DNA of 64,000 nucleotides from RGIG6178 sp045118975 (GTDB taxonomy: Bacteria > Bacillota_I > Bacilli_A > RFN20 > DUOF01): positions 100,572-164,571 of the forward strand of contig JBGVCT010000016.1 in the NCBI GenBank assembly GCA_045118975.1, read 5' to 3'. Below are positions 25,039 to 34,461 of this stretch, piece after piece. A program made the translations under genes and the position numbers. Numbering within the stretch: position 1 is the stretch's first letter; every line of letters starts with the position of its first letter. The notes under the pieces were generated by a model that saw only the letters and a program-made list of their open reading frames with translations, was not told the origin of the DNA and made no database searches.

Positions 25039-26313
25039 ATGTTTGTAGACAAGGCTAAGTTACATATAAAAGCAGGTAAAGGTGGTAATGGTGCCATCGC
25101 TTTTCATCGTGAAAAATTCATTGATAGAGGAGGACCTAGTGGTGGAGATGGTGGAAGAGGAGGTAGTATCTTCTTTACTTCTGTTTCTGGGCTTACAACT
25201 TTAATCGATTTTAAATACATCCATAAGATTATTGGTAATGATGGAGAAAATGGTCAAATCGAAAATAGATATGGTAAGAGTGGAGAAGATATCTATGTTA
25301 ATGTTCCTGTTGGTACTGTTGTAAGTGATGCTAAAACAGGAAGAATATTAGCTGATTTTAATATGGCTAATCTTACTATCGAAATTGCTAAAGGTGGTAA
25401 AGGTGGTAAGGGTAATGCTAAGTTTGCTAATAGTAGAAATCAAACTCCTAAGGTTGCTGAAAATGGTGATCCTGGAGAGGAATATGATATTAATTTAGAA
25501 TTAAAATTATTGGCTGACGTTGGTTTGGTTGGCTTCCCTTCAGTTGGTAAATCAAGTTTACTTAGTGTATTAACTAATGCTAAACCAGAAATCGCAGATT
25601 ATCATTTTACAACTTTAAAACCTAATTTAGGTGTTGTATCAATTTTGAATGGCTATAACTTTGTTATAGCAGATCTTCCTGGTCTTATTAATGGGGCTAG
25701 TGAAGGTAAGGGATTAGGACTAGACTTTTTAAGACATATTGAAAGATGTAGGGTTATTCTTCATGTTATAGATATGTCTGCTCATGATGGTAGAGATCCT
25801 TATCAAGACTATTTAGATATTAATAAGGAACTTACTAATTATGGTATGCGTTTAATGGAAAGACCTATGATTATCGCTGCTAATATGATGGATGTAGATG
25901 GTAGTGAATTATATTTAGAAGATTTTAAAGCTAAACTTGGTAATCCATATGCAGAAATTTATCCAGTTAGTGCTTTATCAAGGATTGGGCTTGAACCACT
26001 TGTAAAAAGATTGTATGAATTAGTTCAAACAACTCCTGAATTCCCTCTATATGAAGAGGAAATTAAAGAAGTTAACTATGTATACGAAGATGAAAATGAG
26101 ATCTTAATCAATAAGAAGGGTAATGTATATCTAGTTGAGGGTAAGAAAGTTGAAGAATTAATTAACAAGATTAATACAACAACATTTGAAGGAGTTAATA
26201 AGGTATTATCAATTCTTAATAAACTTGGTATGGAAGATAAATTAAAAGAAAAAGGTATCAATAATGGAGATACTGTAAGAATTGGTGATGTAGAATTTGA
26301 ATATTTTGAATAG
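25039..26313 (+). CDS. obg: GTPase Obg (CgtA)
   Basis: 424 residues. The N-terminal glycine-rich Obg domain (KAGKGGNGAIAFHREKF and GGPSGGDGGRGG) is followed by the G domain with GFPSVGKSS (near 166), DLPG (near 213) and NMMD as the base-recognition motif (near 281; canonical is NKMD). The C-terminal OCT domain ends the protein. Obg is an essential 50S assembly and stress GTPase. GGGAGG precedes the ATG. Confidence 0.95.
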   Translation: MFVDKAKLHIKAGKGGNGAIAFHREKFIDRGGPSGGDGGRGGSIFFTSVSGLTTLIDFKYIHKIIGNDGENGQIENRYGKSGEDIYVNVPVGTVVSDAKTGRILADFNMANLTIEIAKGGKGGKGNAKFANSRNQTPKVAENGDPGEEYDINLELKLLADVGLVGFPSVGKSSLLSVLTNAKPEIADYHFTTLKPNLGVVSILNGYNFVIADLPGLINGASEGKGLGLDFLRHIERCRVILHVIDMSAHDGRDPYQDYLDINKELTNYGMRLMERPMIIAANMMDVDGSELYLEDFKAKLGNPYAEIYPVSALSRIGLEPLVKRLYELVQTTPEFPLYEEEIKEVNYVYEDENEILINKKGNVYLVEGKKVEELINKINTTTFEGVNKVLSILNKLGMEDKLKEKGINNGDTVRIGDVEFEYFE

Positions 26314-26346
26314 TTAATGCATATCCTTTTTTAGGAGGATATAAAG

Positions 26347-26625
26347 GTGAGATTTCATATTGTTAAACAAGGTGAAAATAAAGAAACTATTGCAAAATTA
26401 TATAATCTTGAATTAGATGACATTCATAAATTAAATCCAACTATTAATAATAGAGAGCTAGTGGTTGGAGAAAAAATTAGAGTGGGAGATAAAAGGGAAA
26501 CTTTAATTGAAAATATTAATAAGATTTATTTAGATAAATCTAATAAAGAGGATTTTGATGAGGAAATGTATATTTGCCCTCATTGCAAAAATATAATAAT
26601 TATTCCAAGAAAACAAGAGCCTTAG
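26347..26625 (+). CDS. LysM-domain protein with a CxxC motif
   Basis: 92 residues. Residues 2-46 form a LysM module (FHIVKQGENKETIAKLYNL, then LNPTINNRELVVGEKI). The C-terminal part is acidic and ends with ICPHCKNIIIIPRK, a lone CxxC. There is no signal peptide, which is unusual for a peptidoglycan-binding LysM; an intracellular SafA/SpoIVA-type use is possible. Start: GTG at 26347 with GGAGG 8 nt upstream; no ATG is available nearby. The stop lies in the terminator loop. Confidence 0.8.
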   Translation: MRFHIVKQGENKETIAKLYNLELDDIHKLNPTINNRELVVGEKIRVGDKRETLIENINKIYLDKSNKEDFDEEMYICPHCKNIIIIPRKQEP

Positions 26626-26635
26626 GGCTCTTTTT
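26615..26635 (+). terminator. Terminator with the stop codon in its loop
   Basis: AAGAGCC pairs with GGCTCTT around TTAG; the TAG at 26623-26625 lies in the loop and stem edge. Confidence 0.8.
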
Positions 26636-26731
26636 GCATTGTATAATGTTGCATTTGAAGGTATAAAATGATAAAGTTAAAAGTAGGAAATGCTTACATG
26701 AGACATTTATGATACATAAGGGGGAGTTTTA

Positions 26732-27892
26732 ATGTATAAGATTTATGTAGATAAGGTGTTATTTAATAAGGAAAAAACTTGGAAAAACATTGCTAATGAT
26801 GAAAAATATGAAGTTATTAGTTATAGTGGATTCTCTGATTTAATTGTTAAGTTAAATATCGAGGATAACAACATCATTTATTTATTTGATTACTCTACAA
26901 GTAATGATTGTTATGAAAAGATTAGAGTATTAAAAGGTAAGTTCTCTTCTGCAGCATTAAATGTTGTGATGAATGGTATTAAACTTGAAGCTAAACATTT
27001 AAATAGACTTGGAGTTAATGCTTCATTAAAGGCAAATGATGCAACTACAATTAAAGAGACTGTAAATAATTCTGCTGTATTAGTAGATGCTTTCAATAAT
27101 GAAAATTATGTTCATGTTGAAGAACATGAATATAAAGATATTAGTGTAGTTAGTGTAATTGGAGCAAGTGGAGGAGTTGGAAAGACTACTATCGCTACTA
27201 ATCTTGCTGCTAGTTTTGCTGAGTTTGGACTAAAGACTTGTTTAGTAGACTTTAGTTTACAATTTGGTGATGTAGCTATGTTTACTAATGTAAAACCTAA
27301 TTTCACTGTATACGATATGTTATTAAATCAACTTGATTTAACTCCTAATCTTAATCTGTTTATTGAGCATGTAAATCCAAACTTATTTGTATTACCTGCT
27401 CCAGTATTACCTGAGCAAGCAGATTATATAAATAGATCAATGGTAGCAAAGCTAATTCAAAACCTATCTACTTCATTTGATGTACTAGTATTTGATACTC
27501 CAAGTATTGTTAATGACTTGTGCTTAGAATTATATAAATTGTCTAAGCAAATTGTAATGGTAACTACTAAAGATTTGGCTGCATTAAAGAACACAAAATT
27601 ACAACTTGATATTTTAGATAAATTATCACTTACTGATAAAATTAAACTTGTATTAAATAAGCATGATTCTCCAAAGTTCATTGTAAATAATGAAGATGTT
27701 AAGAAAATGTTAAATGTTGATGTATTAACTACAATACCTCACACTAACACAGTTACTGTTAACTCAATTAACATGGGAGTACCATTTATTTACTCTTATC
27801 CAAAAGAGCCAATTAGTGATAATATTAGAGAGTTGATGTCTAAAGTTAGATATAATTGCATCGTAGGAGGATATGATGTTGAAAAGAAATAA
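26732..27892 (+). CDS. CpaE/MinD-like P-loop ATPase with N-terminal receiver-like domain
   Basis: 386 residues. The first 130 residues resemble a receiver-type fold without phosphorylation residues I can confirm, as in CpaE/TadZ. The deviant Walker A GASGGVGKTT (near 148), with its signature lysine replaced, the strand CLVDFSLQFGD and the VFDTPS motif are those of the ParA/MinD/CpaE group. CpaE localises pilus machines to the pole or membrane, but no Tad/Flp pilus genes are in the window. GGGGGAG precedes ATG. It overlaps the microprotein gene at 27876 by 17 nt. Confidence 0.82.
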   Translation: MYKIYVDKVLFNKEKTWKNIANDEKYEVISYSGFSDLIVKLNIEDNNIIYLFDYSTSNDCYEKIRVLKGKFSSAALNVVMNGIKLEAKHLNRLGVNASLKANDATTIKETVNNSAVLVDAFNNENYVHVEEHEYKDISVVSVIGASGGVGKTTIATNLAASFAEFGLKTCLVDFSLQFGDVAMFTNVKPNFTVYDMLLNQLDLTPNLNLFIEHVNPNLFVLPAPVLPEQADYINRSMVAKLIQNLSTSFDVLVFDTPSIVNDLCLELYKLSKQIVMVTTKDLAALKNTKLQLDILDKLSLTDKIKLVLNKHDSPKFIVNNEDVKKMLNVDVLTTIPHTNTVTVNSINMGVPFIYSYPKEPISDNIRELMSKVRYNCIVGGYDVEKK

Positions 27893-27968
27893 TTTGCCAA
27901 TTATTTCTTTAGTACTTGTTACAATTGCTTTAATGGCAAGCTTACTATACTATTTGATAGTGTTATAA
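27876..27968 (+). CDS. 30-residue membrane microprotein
   Basis: A frame of 30 codons beginning MLKRNNLPIISLVL and continuing as a single hydrophobic helix to the C-terminus (about residues 8-30, positive-inside). It overlaps the last 17 nt of the CpaE-like gene in another frame. A perfect TAGGAGG at 27864-27870, which the CpaE gene itself has no use for, is 5 nt before the ATG; an ATG also lies at 27873. It ends at a strong terminator. Role unknown; translational coupling suggests it works with the ATPase. Confidence 0.6.
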   Translation: MLKRNNLPIISLVLVTIALMASLLYYLIVL

Positions 27969-27969
27969 G

Positions 27970-27994
27970 GATGGACATAGTCCATCTTTTTTTT
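27970..27994 (+). terminator. Terminator of the CpaE-microprotein operon
   Basis: GATGGAC pairs with GTCCATC around ATA, then a T-run of eight. Confidence 0.9.
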
Positions 27995-28050
27995 ATTTTA
28001 AGGTGGAAAGATATTAAATTTTGACAAATTTCACTATAATAAACTATGGT

Positions 28051-28059
28051 TTATCCACA
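28051..28059 (+). other. Single perfect DnaA-box sequence
   Basis: TTATCCACA, the DnaA-box consensus, appears once in the leader of the giant surface gene. No cluster of boxes, AT-rich unwinding element or dnaA/dnaN lies near, so it is not an origin; it may be chance or a DnaA-responsive promoter. Confidence 0.25.
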
Positions 28060-28140
28060 AAGTGTGAAAAAACGTTAGAAATAACTTTTTTGAATATAGT
28101 ATTATGAGAGTATGTTTTAAAGAAATGGAGGTGCTTTGGT

Positions 28141-31100
28141 ATGAAAACGATTTCAAATCTATTTTCTATAGAAAATAAAAAGAGCACTGCCATCTTCTTG
28201 AAGATATTATTGTTGGGATTATTTGCCATAATGTTTATGGCTATTAGACCTGAAACAGCTAGTGCTCGTGTTCAAGATTTAGTATATACAGGATGGAGTA
28301 ACAAAGGTACCTCTGAATGGGGACATAGTAGGGCAACAATAACTCTATATGACGGGGTTGTTCAAACAGGAAGATATTCTAATGGTACTTCTTCAGATAG
28401 TGGTCTTAACGAGATTCCTTATAGTAGATTTTACAAGACAAATGGAACGTATAATCCATTTGCCAATACTGACAGCCAATTTACATGGACTGTAGATAGT
28501 TTTGTGGTTAATTATAATGAAACTAGTAATTGTGGAGCTAAAAAATATATAAAGGTTTTTGGATATGCAGCACAATGGTATTTAGTAACTACTCTTGATA
28601 GTGATGGGGCTAGATTCGATAGTAATTCATACTCAGGATATGCAGCCTTCTATTTAGAGTGGACTAAGAGTGATGTATGTTTGATCGTTAACACTAATCT
28701 AGTACATGAAGTTGGAGCATACATTGTTATTGATAAAACTACACCAACTGCCCCAACAAGTGTTTCTCATGGTGCTAGTAGTTGGACAAATAAAGCAGTA
28801 ACATATTTTACTGCGAGTGGAGCTACAGATGATTCTGGATCAAGTTCAGCAGCCAAGTCTTCACATGGTATTAAAGGTTGTCAATATAGTACTAATGGTG
28901 GATCAACATGGAATGATTCTTATTTGATGGATGCGAGTGGAAATTGTATTTTTACTCCAAATATTACATCCAAGTCAACAGTTTATGTTAGATCGTATGA
29001 CTGGGCAGGAAATGTTTCATCATCAATAAGCACTATAATGTATGTTGATCAAACTGCTCCAGTAATTAATACTATGAGTTTATCAGGAGGACTTACAGGT
29101 AGTGCATCTAGTTCATATAAATTCTTTGATACAAATTCTATAACTTTCTCTACAAGTTATAGAGAAGAGAACTATTCTAGTTACACTGTCACAGCGGCTG
29201 GTAATTCAACTATATGTAGCTTATCAAGCGGTAGCTTGGGTAATACTACTACAAATAGATCAATATCATTTACTTGCGATATGACTTCTATATCAAAGAG
29301 TTTCACCTCTCTTAAAACCATTACCTTGACCATGTATGATTTAGCAGGTAATTCAACTAGTAAGAGTGTGTCATTTTATTTGATTGATCAATCTAGAAAA
29401 ATTGTAATTAATTCATTTAGTATTAAAGGATATGGATCTTTTGCAAATAACTATATCAGTTCTATATTTAATTCTGAAGGAAAGATGGCACCTATCTATT
29501 CTGTTAGCAACAGTACATATCTTGATATGAATAAAGGGGCATTGACTATTGGAGATCCAACATATCCTGGTGATAACTTCTTGAATTCATGTATGGTTGC
29601 TTCAGGAACATATGTTACAACAGAACATTCATGTGCTTTCTCACCAGCTGAATATAGATGGTGGTATGAAAACCATAGTAATGGTGAACAAGGAACAGCC
29701 CAATTAATTTTGTATAATACATATGGTCAAAAAACATACGCAACAGCAACTGTATATTTTGACTATACAGCACCTAGTGTAACTTCATTCACTTTAAGTG
29801 GATCTGGAGCTAAGGTTAGTGGTTGGGCTAAGAGTGCAACGTTAATCCCATCAATAACAACTAATGCTACAGACGTTTATAAGTATGTGATTCAGGATTT
29901 ATATAATTCTAAAACATATTTGAATTCAACATCACAATCAACGTTTACTGGAGATACAAGTGTTACTTCTTATTACTTGACAGTTTATGACAAAGCAGGT
30001 AATGATAGTATTGAAACAAGTGCATCTGTAACATTTGATACTACTCTACCTACGCTTAATAGACTTTATGTTTATGGTGATACTGGTGATGATGGATATA
30101 TATATTTTGCTGATACAAACATATCGCTAAGTTTAAATTGGTATGAAGCTAATTATCATTCATTTACAGGAAATGTTTCTGGTACTACAGTTACATGTAC
30201 TGGTTCATTGTCAGCTTCTACAACCTCAAAGAGTACATCAATTAGTTGCAATATGAGCAATATTTCTGTTAGTTACTCTACATTAAGGTCTATGAATATT
30301 GTTGTTTATGATAAGGCAGGTAATTCTAGAACAATATCAGGAAGTTTTTATAGAATTGACTATAGTAGACAACTTGAGTTCGATAGAGCCAACATATCTG
30401 CCAAAGGGTCAAACAGTTATGATTATATTGGACCTAAATCTATTACTGGTGGTTCTATAGCTGGTTTATATGAGTTATATGATGACACATATTTAAGCAC
30501 AAGAAACGGATTACTAGAAATTGGTAGTTTAGGACAATCAGATAACTTTGTTAATAGATTCTTTACTTCTGGAGAATATTTCACTGTCGAAGATCCATCA
30601 AGTGCATCTGGCGCTACTATTGATGAATGGTATGCTGATCATGCGGATGGAAGTAGAGAAATCGCTAATATAGCATTATGGAATATTTATGGTCAACCTA
30701 CATATTATCAATTCCCAATAGTATTTGATTATACTGCTCCAAAGATTAGTTCATCTTCTATTTCTTTCCAAGATCATAGTATTGGTGATAATGGTAGTGT
30801 ATATGTTGCTGGAAATTCAGCTGTACTTACAGTTAAGTGGTATGAGGCAAATTACTTTGGATATAATTTTTATCTTCCAAGTAATGCAACTAAATCTATT
30901 ACAAGTGGCTCTATGAAGTCATCTACAACAGCTATAACAACACAATTTACTGTAAATTTAACAAATGTAGTTGCTAATTTTGATAACAGTGTATCTATTA
31001 GTATTAAGATATATGATAGTGCTGGAAATTCAGCTACTGCTATGTCTACTTTCTATAGAATTGATAAAAGTAGAGATATAGGAATTAATAATTTTGCTGT

Positions 31101-33363
31101 ACTTGGATATCATGCTAATGCAGATAATGTGATTGGTCCTATGAGTCTTACTAGTGGTAATATTGCTCCAAAATTCTCATTAACTAACACAACATATCTA
31201 AACAAAAACTATTTGTCTCTTGAAATAGGAAATGAGGAAGGAGATCGTTTCCAACCTAACACATGGATTGATTGTTATAGTTGTACAAATATAACTTCAA
31301 TTATTACTTCTGGTGGATGGCTAACTGCTGATAATGATTATGCTTATGATGAAAGAACTACAGTTGAGGATTGGTATTCACAATTTGAAGATGGCGATGA
31401 AAGAGTAGCTACTATTCAATTCAAGAATATATATGGAAGATATTCATCTGCCACAGCATACTTTGAATTTGATTTCCAAAATCCTGTTGTTGATGAATTA
31501 TACTTACATCATACATATATGGATGAAAGTTTAACAATTGGTAGCAATGGTGAATATTATGTTACAGGTGGTTCAACTATTGCTCAAATTAAATATACAG
31601 AAAGAAATCCTAATGATGTTATGACATCATTAAATAGAAAAAAAGTTTCCCATTCAACATCTAACAAACGTCAAGTTTCAACAGGTGTTTGGTCAGAAAC
31701 ATTAACGAATGATATTAGTGTATATTCAGTTGATTTTGAAACATCAATTACTCTTCTTGTTACATTGCACGACTTAGCTGGTAACTCAGGAAGTAAGAGC
31801 ATAAAATTTTATAAGATTGATGATTCAAGAGATATTAATATAACTAGTTTCAATATTACTGCTAATGGGGCAAGTTTGGCTAATATTATTGGCCCTAGAA
31901 GTGTATCAGGTGGTAAAATGTTAGCTACATATACTTTAGCTTCTGATACATATTTTGATAAGAATAGATCTGATTTAGTAATTGGTAGTGATAGACAAGA
32001 AGATGCATTTATATGTAATGGTACTATTTTAGGAGTGCCTCTAACTATCCAAAATAGTATGTCTTGTGCTGGCACAACCGTAGATGAGTGGTATGCTGCT
32101 CATCCACATGGATCTGAGGCAATCGCGCAAATGATGGCAGTTAATATTTATGGTAGAAAATCATATAGAACAGTTAATATTAAATTTGATTATGTGTCTC
32201 CTAAAATGAGTTTATATCTCAATACTGTGACTAAAACTGCTTACCCTGCTATATCTGATGAATTTACTTCAGTTAATAGACAATATTTAGGATCACACTA
32301 TAAATACTACATGTCAACTAATCCTAATTTATTGACAGAAAAAACAGTTTCAAGTATTCCATGGCTTACTCTTGATGCTGCGAATTATGGAACAAAGCAA
32401 TCAATGAATCTATCTGGCGGTAGTTATTATGTATATGTATATGCTATTGATACATCTGATTCAGCAAGCGCTGATTTATATACAAAAGATGCTGCTGGTA
32501 ATTTGCTTTCAAATGCTTCTAATGCGTCACTTAAAGTCAGTGATGATCAAGTAATTTATAGATTTACTGTTAATGTTCCTGTGGATAAGCAAGATGATAA
32601 TAGTACATCTTTAGAAGAAGATGATATCAACACAGGTATCACTTCAAATCCTTCAATTGTTGGTCTTAAAGTATTTGCGATAGATAGAATGTTAATAGTA
32701 ACATTTGATTCTGCACAAACAGCAAATTCTTATTCACTAGCACAAATTAATAATGCAATTAGTCATACAGGTTATAGAATAGTATCAGTGCAAGACTCTA
32801 CAACATATGTGTTTGATAAATCATATGTATTTGAAAAGGTATTGGTTGGTCTTGCAGGAACTAACTCTAGTAAGAATGAATTAATGGATTTAATTATTGT
32901 TATCAATAGCCCTCAAGTTGTTGGTGATACAGCAACTGGAGCAACAACATTTACTCAAGGTGATGAAATTGGTAACTTAGGAGTGTCATTTACTTCAACT
33001 GAAGCATTCGATGTACAAACACAAATTACTTTAGATGGTGTGTTAGTAAAAGAAGTTAATACAAATAGAACTGGTACATATGAAATTAAGACAATAGCTA
33101 AAGATGCTAGTGGTAGAGTAACTAGAGTAAGTAAGACAGTTGTAGTAGAGCCAAAGGCTGAAGAGACTAAGACTACTACAAGTGTTCAAGAAGTTAAAAC
33201 TCAAGAATTAGCTGATAGTATTACTTCTCAAACTAGTGAAGTTAAGGTTGAAAATACTCAATCTACTAATAGAGTTGAAAATAACTCTTATAAGGTAGTT
33301 GCTATAGTTGAAACTAAAACAACTAGTAAAAAGAAGGAAGAGGAAGAAGAAATCGAAGATTAA
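28141..33363 (+). CDS. Giant secreted repeat protein, Ig-like modules
   Basis: 1740 residues. N-terminal basic region plus a hydrophobic stretch (about 18-38) and an AxA site (ETASA-R, near residue 43) make a secretion signal. The body is built of repeated beta-rich units. Long modules, each opening with F-Y-x-ID-x-SR-x-I and containing S-G(N/S)-(I/M)-A and D-(T)-Y-L, begin near residues 416, 740, 975 and 1226; Ig-like linkers with DKAGN/DLAGN ends sit between them. The last 100 residues are Thr/Ser/Lys/Glu-rich and charged (KKKEEEEEIED). There is no LPxTG motif or C-terminal TM, so how it stays on the cell is unclear. GGAGGTG precedes the ATG. Confidence 0.82.
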   Translation: MKTISNLFSIENKKSTAIFLKILLLGLFAIMFMAIRPETASARVQDLVYTGWSNKGTSEWGHSRATITLYDGVVQTGRYSNGTSSDSGLNEIPYSRFYKTNGTYNPFANTDSQFTWTVDSFVVNYNETSNCGAKKYIKVFGYAAQWYLVTTLDSDGARFDSNSYSGYAAFYLEWTKSDVCLIVNTNLVHEVGAYIVIDKTTPTAPTSVSHGASSWTNKAVTYFTASGATDDSGSSSAAKSSHGIKGCQYSTNGGSTWNDSYLMDASGNCIFTPNITSKSTVYVRSYDWAGNVSSSISTIMYVDQTAPVINTMSLSGGLTGSASSSYKFFDTNSITFSTSYREENYSSYTVTAAGNSTICSLSSGSLGNTTTNRSISFTCDMTSISKSFTSLKTITLTMYDLAGNSTSKSVSFYLIDQSRKIVINSFSIKGYGSFANNYISSIFNSEGKMAPIYSVSNSTYLDMNKGALTIGDPTYPGDNFLNSCMVASGTYVTTEHSCAFSPAEYRWWYENHSNGEQGTAQLILYNTYGQKTYATATVYFDYTAPSVTSFTLSGSGAKVSGWAKSATLIPSITTNATDVYKYVIQDLYNSKTYLNSTSQSTFTGDTSVTSYYLTVYDKAGNDSIETSASVTFDTTLPTLNRLYVYGDTGDDGYIYFADTNISLSLNWYEANYHSFTGNVSGTTVTCTGSLSASTTSKSTSISCNMSNISVSYSTLRSMNIVVYDKAGNSRTISGSFYRIDYSRQLEFDRANISAKGSNSYDYIGPKSITGGSIAGLYELYDDTYLSTRNGLLEIGSLGQSDNFVNRFFTSGEYFTVEDPSSASGATIDEWYADHADGSREIANIALWNIYGQPTYYQFPIVFDYTAPKISSSSISFQDHSIGDNGSVYVAGNSAVLTVKWYEANYFGYNFYLPSNATKSITSGSMKSSTTAITTQFTVNLTNVVANFDNSVSISIKIYDSAGNSATAMSTFYRIDKSRDIGINNFAVLGYHANADNVIGPMSLTSGNIAPKFSLTNTTYLNKNYLSLEIGNEEGDRFQPNTWIDCYSCTNITSIITSGGWLTADNDYAYDERTTVEDWYSQFEDGDERVATIQFKNIYGRYSSATAYFEFDFQNPVVDELYLHHTYMDESLTIGSNGEYYVTGGSTIAQIKYTERNPNDVMTSLNRKKVSHSTSNKRQVSTGVWSETLTNDISVYSVDFETSITLLVTLHDLAGNSGSKSIKFYKIDDSRDINITSFNITANGASLANIIGPRSVSGGKMLATYTLASDTYFDKNRSDLVIGSDRQEDAFICNGTILGVPLTIQNSMSCAGTTVDEWYAAHPHGSEAIAQMMAVNIYGRKSYRTVNIKFDYVSPKMSLYLNTVTKTAYPAISDEFTSVNRQYLGSHYKYYMSTNPNLLTEKTVSSIPWLTLDAANYGTKQSMNLSGGSYYVYVYAIDTSDSASADLYTKDAAGNLLSNASNASLKVSDDQVIYRFTVNVPVDKQDDNSTSLEEDDINTGITSNPSIVGLKVFAIDRMLIVTFDSAQTANSYSLAQINNAISHTGYRIVSVQDSTTYVFDKSYVFEKVLVGLAGTNSSKNELMDLIIVINSPQVVGDTATGATTFTQGDEIGNLGVSFTSTEAFDVQTQITLDGVLVKEVNTNRTGTYEIKTIAKDASGRVTRVSKTVVVEPKAEETKTTTSVQEVKTQELADSITSQTSEVKVENTQSTNRVENNSYKVVAIVETKTTSKKKEEEEEIED

Positions 33364-33382
33364 TCTTTAGATTAAATAAATA

Positions 33383-33418
33383 AAAAAGAGATAATGCAAA
33401 TTATCTCTTTTTATTTTT
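33383..33418. terminator. Bidirectional terminator
   Basis: AAAAAGAGATAAT pairs perfectly with ATTATCTCTTTTT around GCAA. It ends the giant surface gene and the convergent membrane-protein gene. Confidence 0.92.
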
Positions 33419-33431
33419 GTTTCATTGTATT

Positions 33432-34022
33432 TTATTTTGTGGTTACTGCTTTTTTCTTTTTTAGATTATTAATGCCAAGTACAAGTAATAATCCACCAAA
33501 AGCGGCAAGTACAATTACAAAGATCCAAAGTATTACTATATTCTTGATTATTGGTCTAGCAAAGAAAGCTGCACCTAGAGTAACTAATAATATAGAAATT
33601 GCTAAATACCATACTGGATATACTTCTTTTGTATCAGATCTATAATAGTATGCTCTAAATAATTCAACTGTACCTCTAGTCCATAGTGCAAGAGCAAATA
33701 TTTGGCTTGCTTCTTGAACATTTATTATATTAACTTGTTCAAAGATACATCCTAGTGCAATTAATGAAAGTAATGCAAATTCTACAATAGTTAATACTTT
33801 AATTACTTGCTTACTTGCTCTTTTTATTTTTTTGAATAAGTATAATGCAAGATAGGCAACTATTAGCGAAGCAATTAATATTCCAATTATTTTGTCTCCC
33901 CAATCACCCCAAGGACAGTTTTCCCAAATGTTTTTCCAAAATGGTGCAAATAGGATGGCTAGTAAAATAGATAGCGAACCTAATATAATACATAGTATAT
34001 TGTGTTGTAATAATTTTTTCAT
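33432..34022 (-). CDS. Multi-pass membrane protein, unknown
   Basis: 196 residues with six hydrophobic segments in three pairs, ending with KKKKAVTTK. The pattern of paired short helices resembles HdeD/DUF308-type proteins, but I am not sure of the family. AGGGAG precedes the ATG at 34022. The gene stands alone, convergent with the giant surface protein. Confidence 0.65.
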   Translation of the reverse strand: MKKLLQHNILCIILGSLSILLAILFAPFWKNIWENCPWGDWGDKIIGILIASLIVAYLALYLFKKIKRASKQVIKVLTIVEFALLSLIALGCIFEQVNIINVQEASQIFALALWTRGTVELFRAYYYRSDTKEVYPVWYLAISILLVTLGAAFFARPIIKNIVILWIFVIVLAAFGGLLLVLGINNLKKKKAVTTK

Positions 34023-34170
34023 TTATATCGTCTCCCTAAAAGAAATTGTATACTTTAATTAACTAGAATGCAAATAATATAAAAATAAATGTTAGTTTAT
34101 CTATTTATATAATATATACATATTAAATGAACAAATTTCATTAAATAATTAAATGGGAGGTAAATTTATA

Positions 34171-34199
34171 TTGTTTTAATTTTTCAAATGTGCAATAAT
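34171..34199 (+). promoter_or_regulatory. Promoter of the ileS T-box operon
   Basis: TTGTTT (34171-34176), 17 nt, AATAAT (34194-34199); predicted start near 34206. The stretch 34023-34170 is AT-rich with no gene. Confidence 0.5.
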
Positions 34200-34205
34200 A
34201 GCATG

Positions 34206-34438
34206 GAAATCGTTGATAGAGACAAGAGAATTGTAATGATGATATTAGAGAGGTACTAATATTGGTGAAATAGTACTTATATAGTTATTATTCTTATCAC
34301 TCTGGAGATATTTATTGAAATAGTAGTAAATAAATACGTTAGCTGCGTTAAAGCAATTAAGTGCATAGATATACATTTATCTATGAATTAGGATGGTACC
34401 GCGTAATTTCACGTTCCTATTTTTAGGAACGTTTTTTT
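34206..34438 (+). promoter_or_regulatory. T-box riboswitch (isoleucine)
   Basis: A leader of about 230 nt. The conserved antiterminator sequence AGGATGGTACCGCG lies at 34390-34403 (consensus AGGGTGGTACCGCG). It is followed by a terminator: ACGTTCCTA pairs with TAGGAACGT (34411-34432) and a T-run. An ATCA at 34296-34299 is a fitting isoleucine specifier codon, though I have not resolved the whole of stem I. Uncharged tRNA-Ile is expected to stabilise the antiterminator and allow ileS expression. Confidence 0.92.
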
Positions 34439-34461
34439 ATTTTAAGAAGGGGGAAATTAAA

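Noticed and set aside
28021..28060. Replication origin suggested by a DnaA box in AT-rich DNA
   Set aside because: Only one box, no cluster, and no dnaA, dnaN, rpmH or similar neighbours.
33394..33645. An 83-codon plus-strand frame after the giant surface protein gene
   Set aside because: It starts in the terminator area and runs antisense to a membrane-protein gene with a good ribosome site and six TM segments. No ribosome site of its own.
34150..34175. A GGGAGG ribosome-like site followed by TTG near 34171
   Set aside because: The frame stops after two codons (TTG TTT TAA); the segment overlaps the T-box promoter.
34393..34461. N-terminal extension of the ileS frame through the T-box terminator
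   Set aside because: It translates the terminator hairpin and antiterminator region; the ATG at 34462 has a proper ribosome site and gives the family N-terminus.
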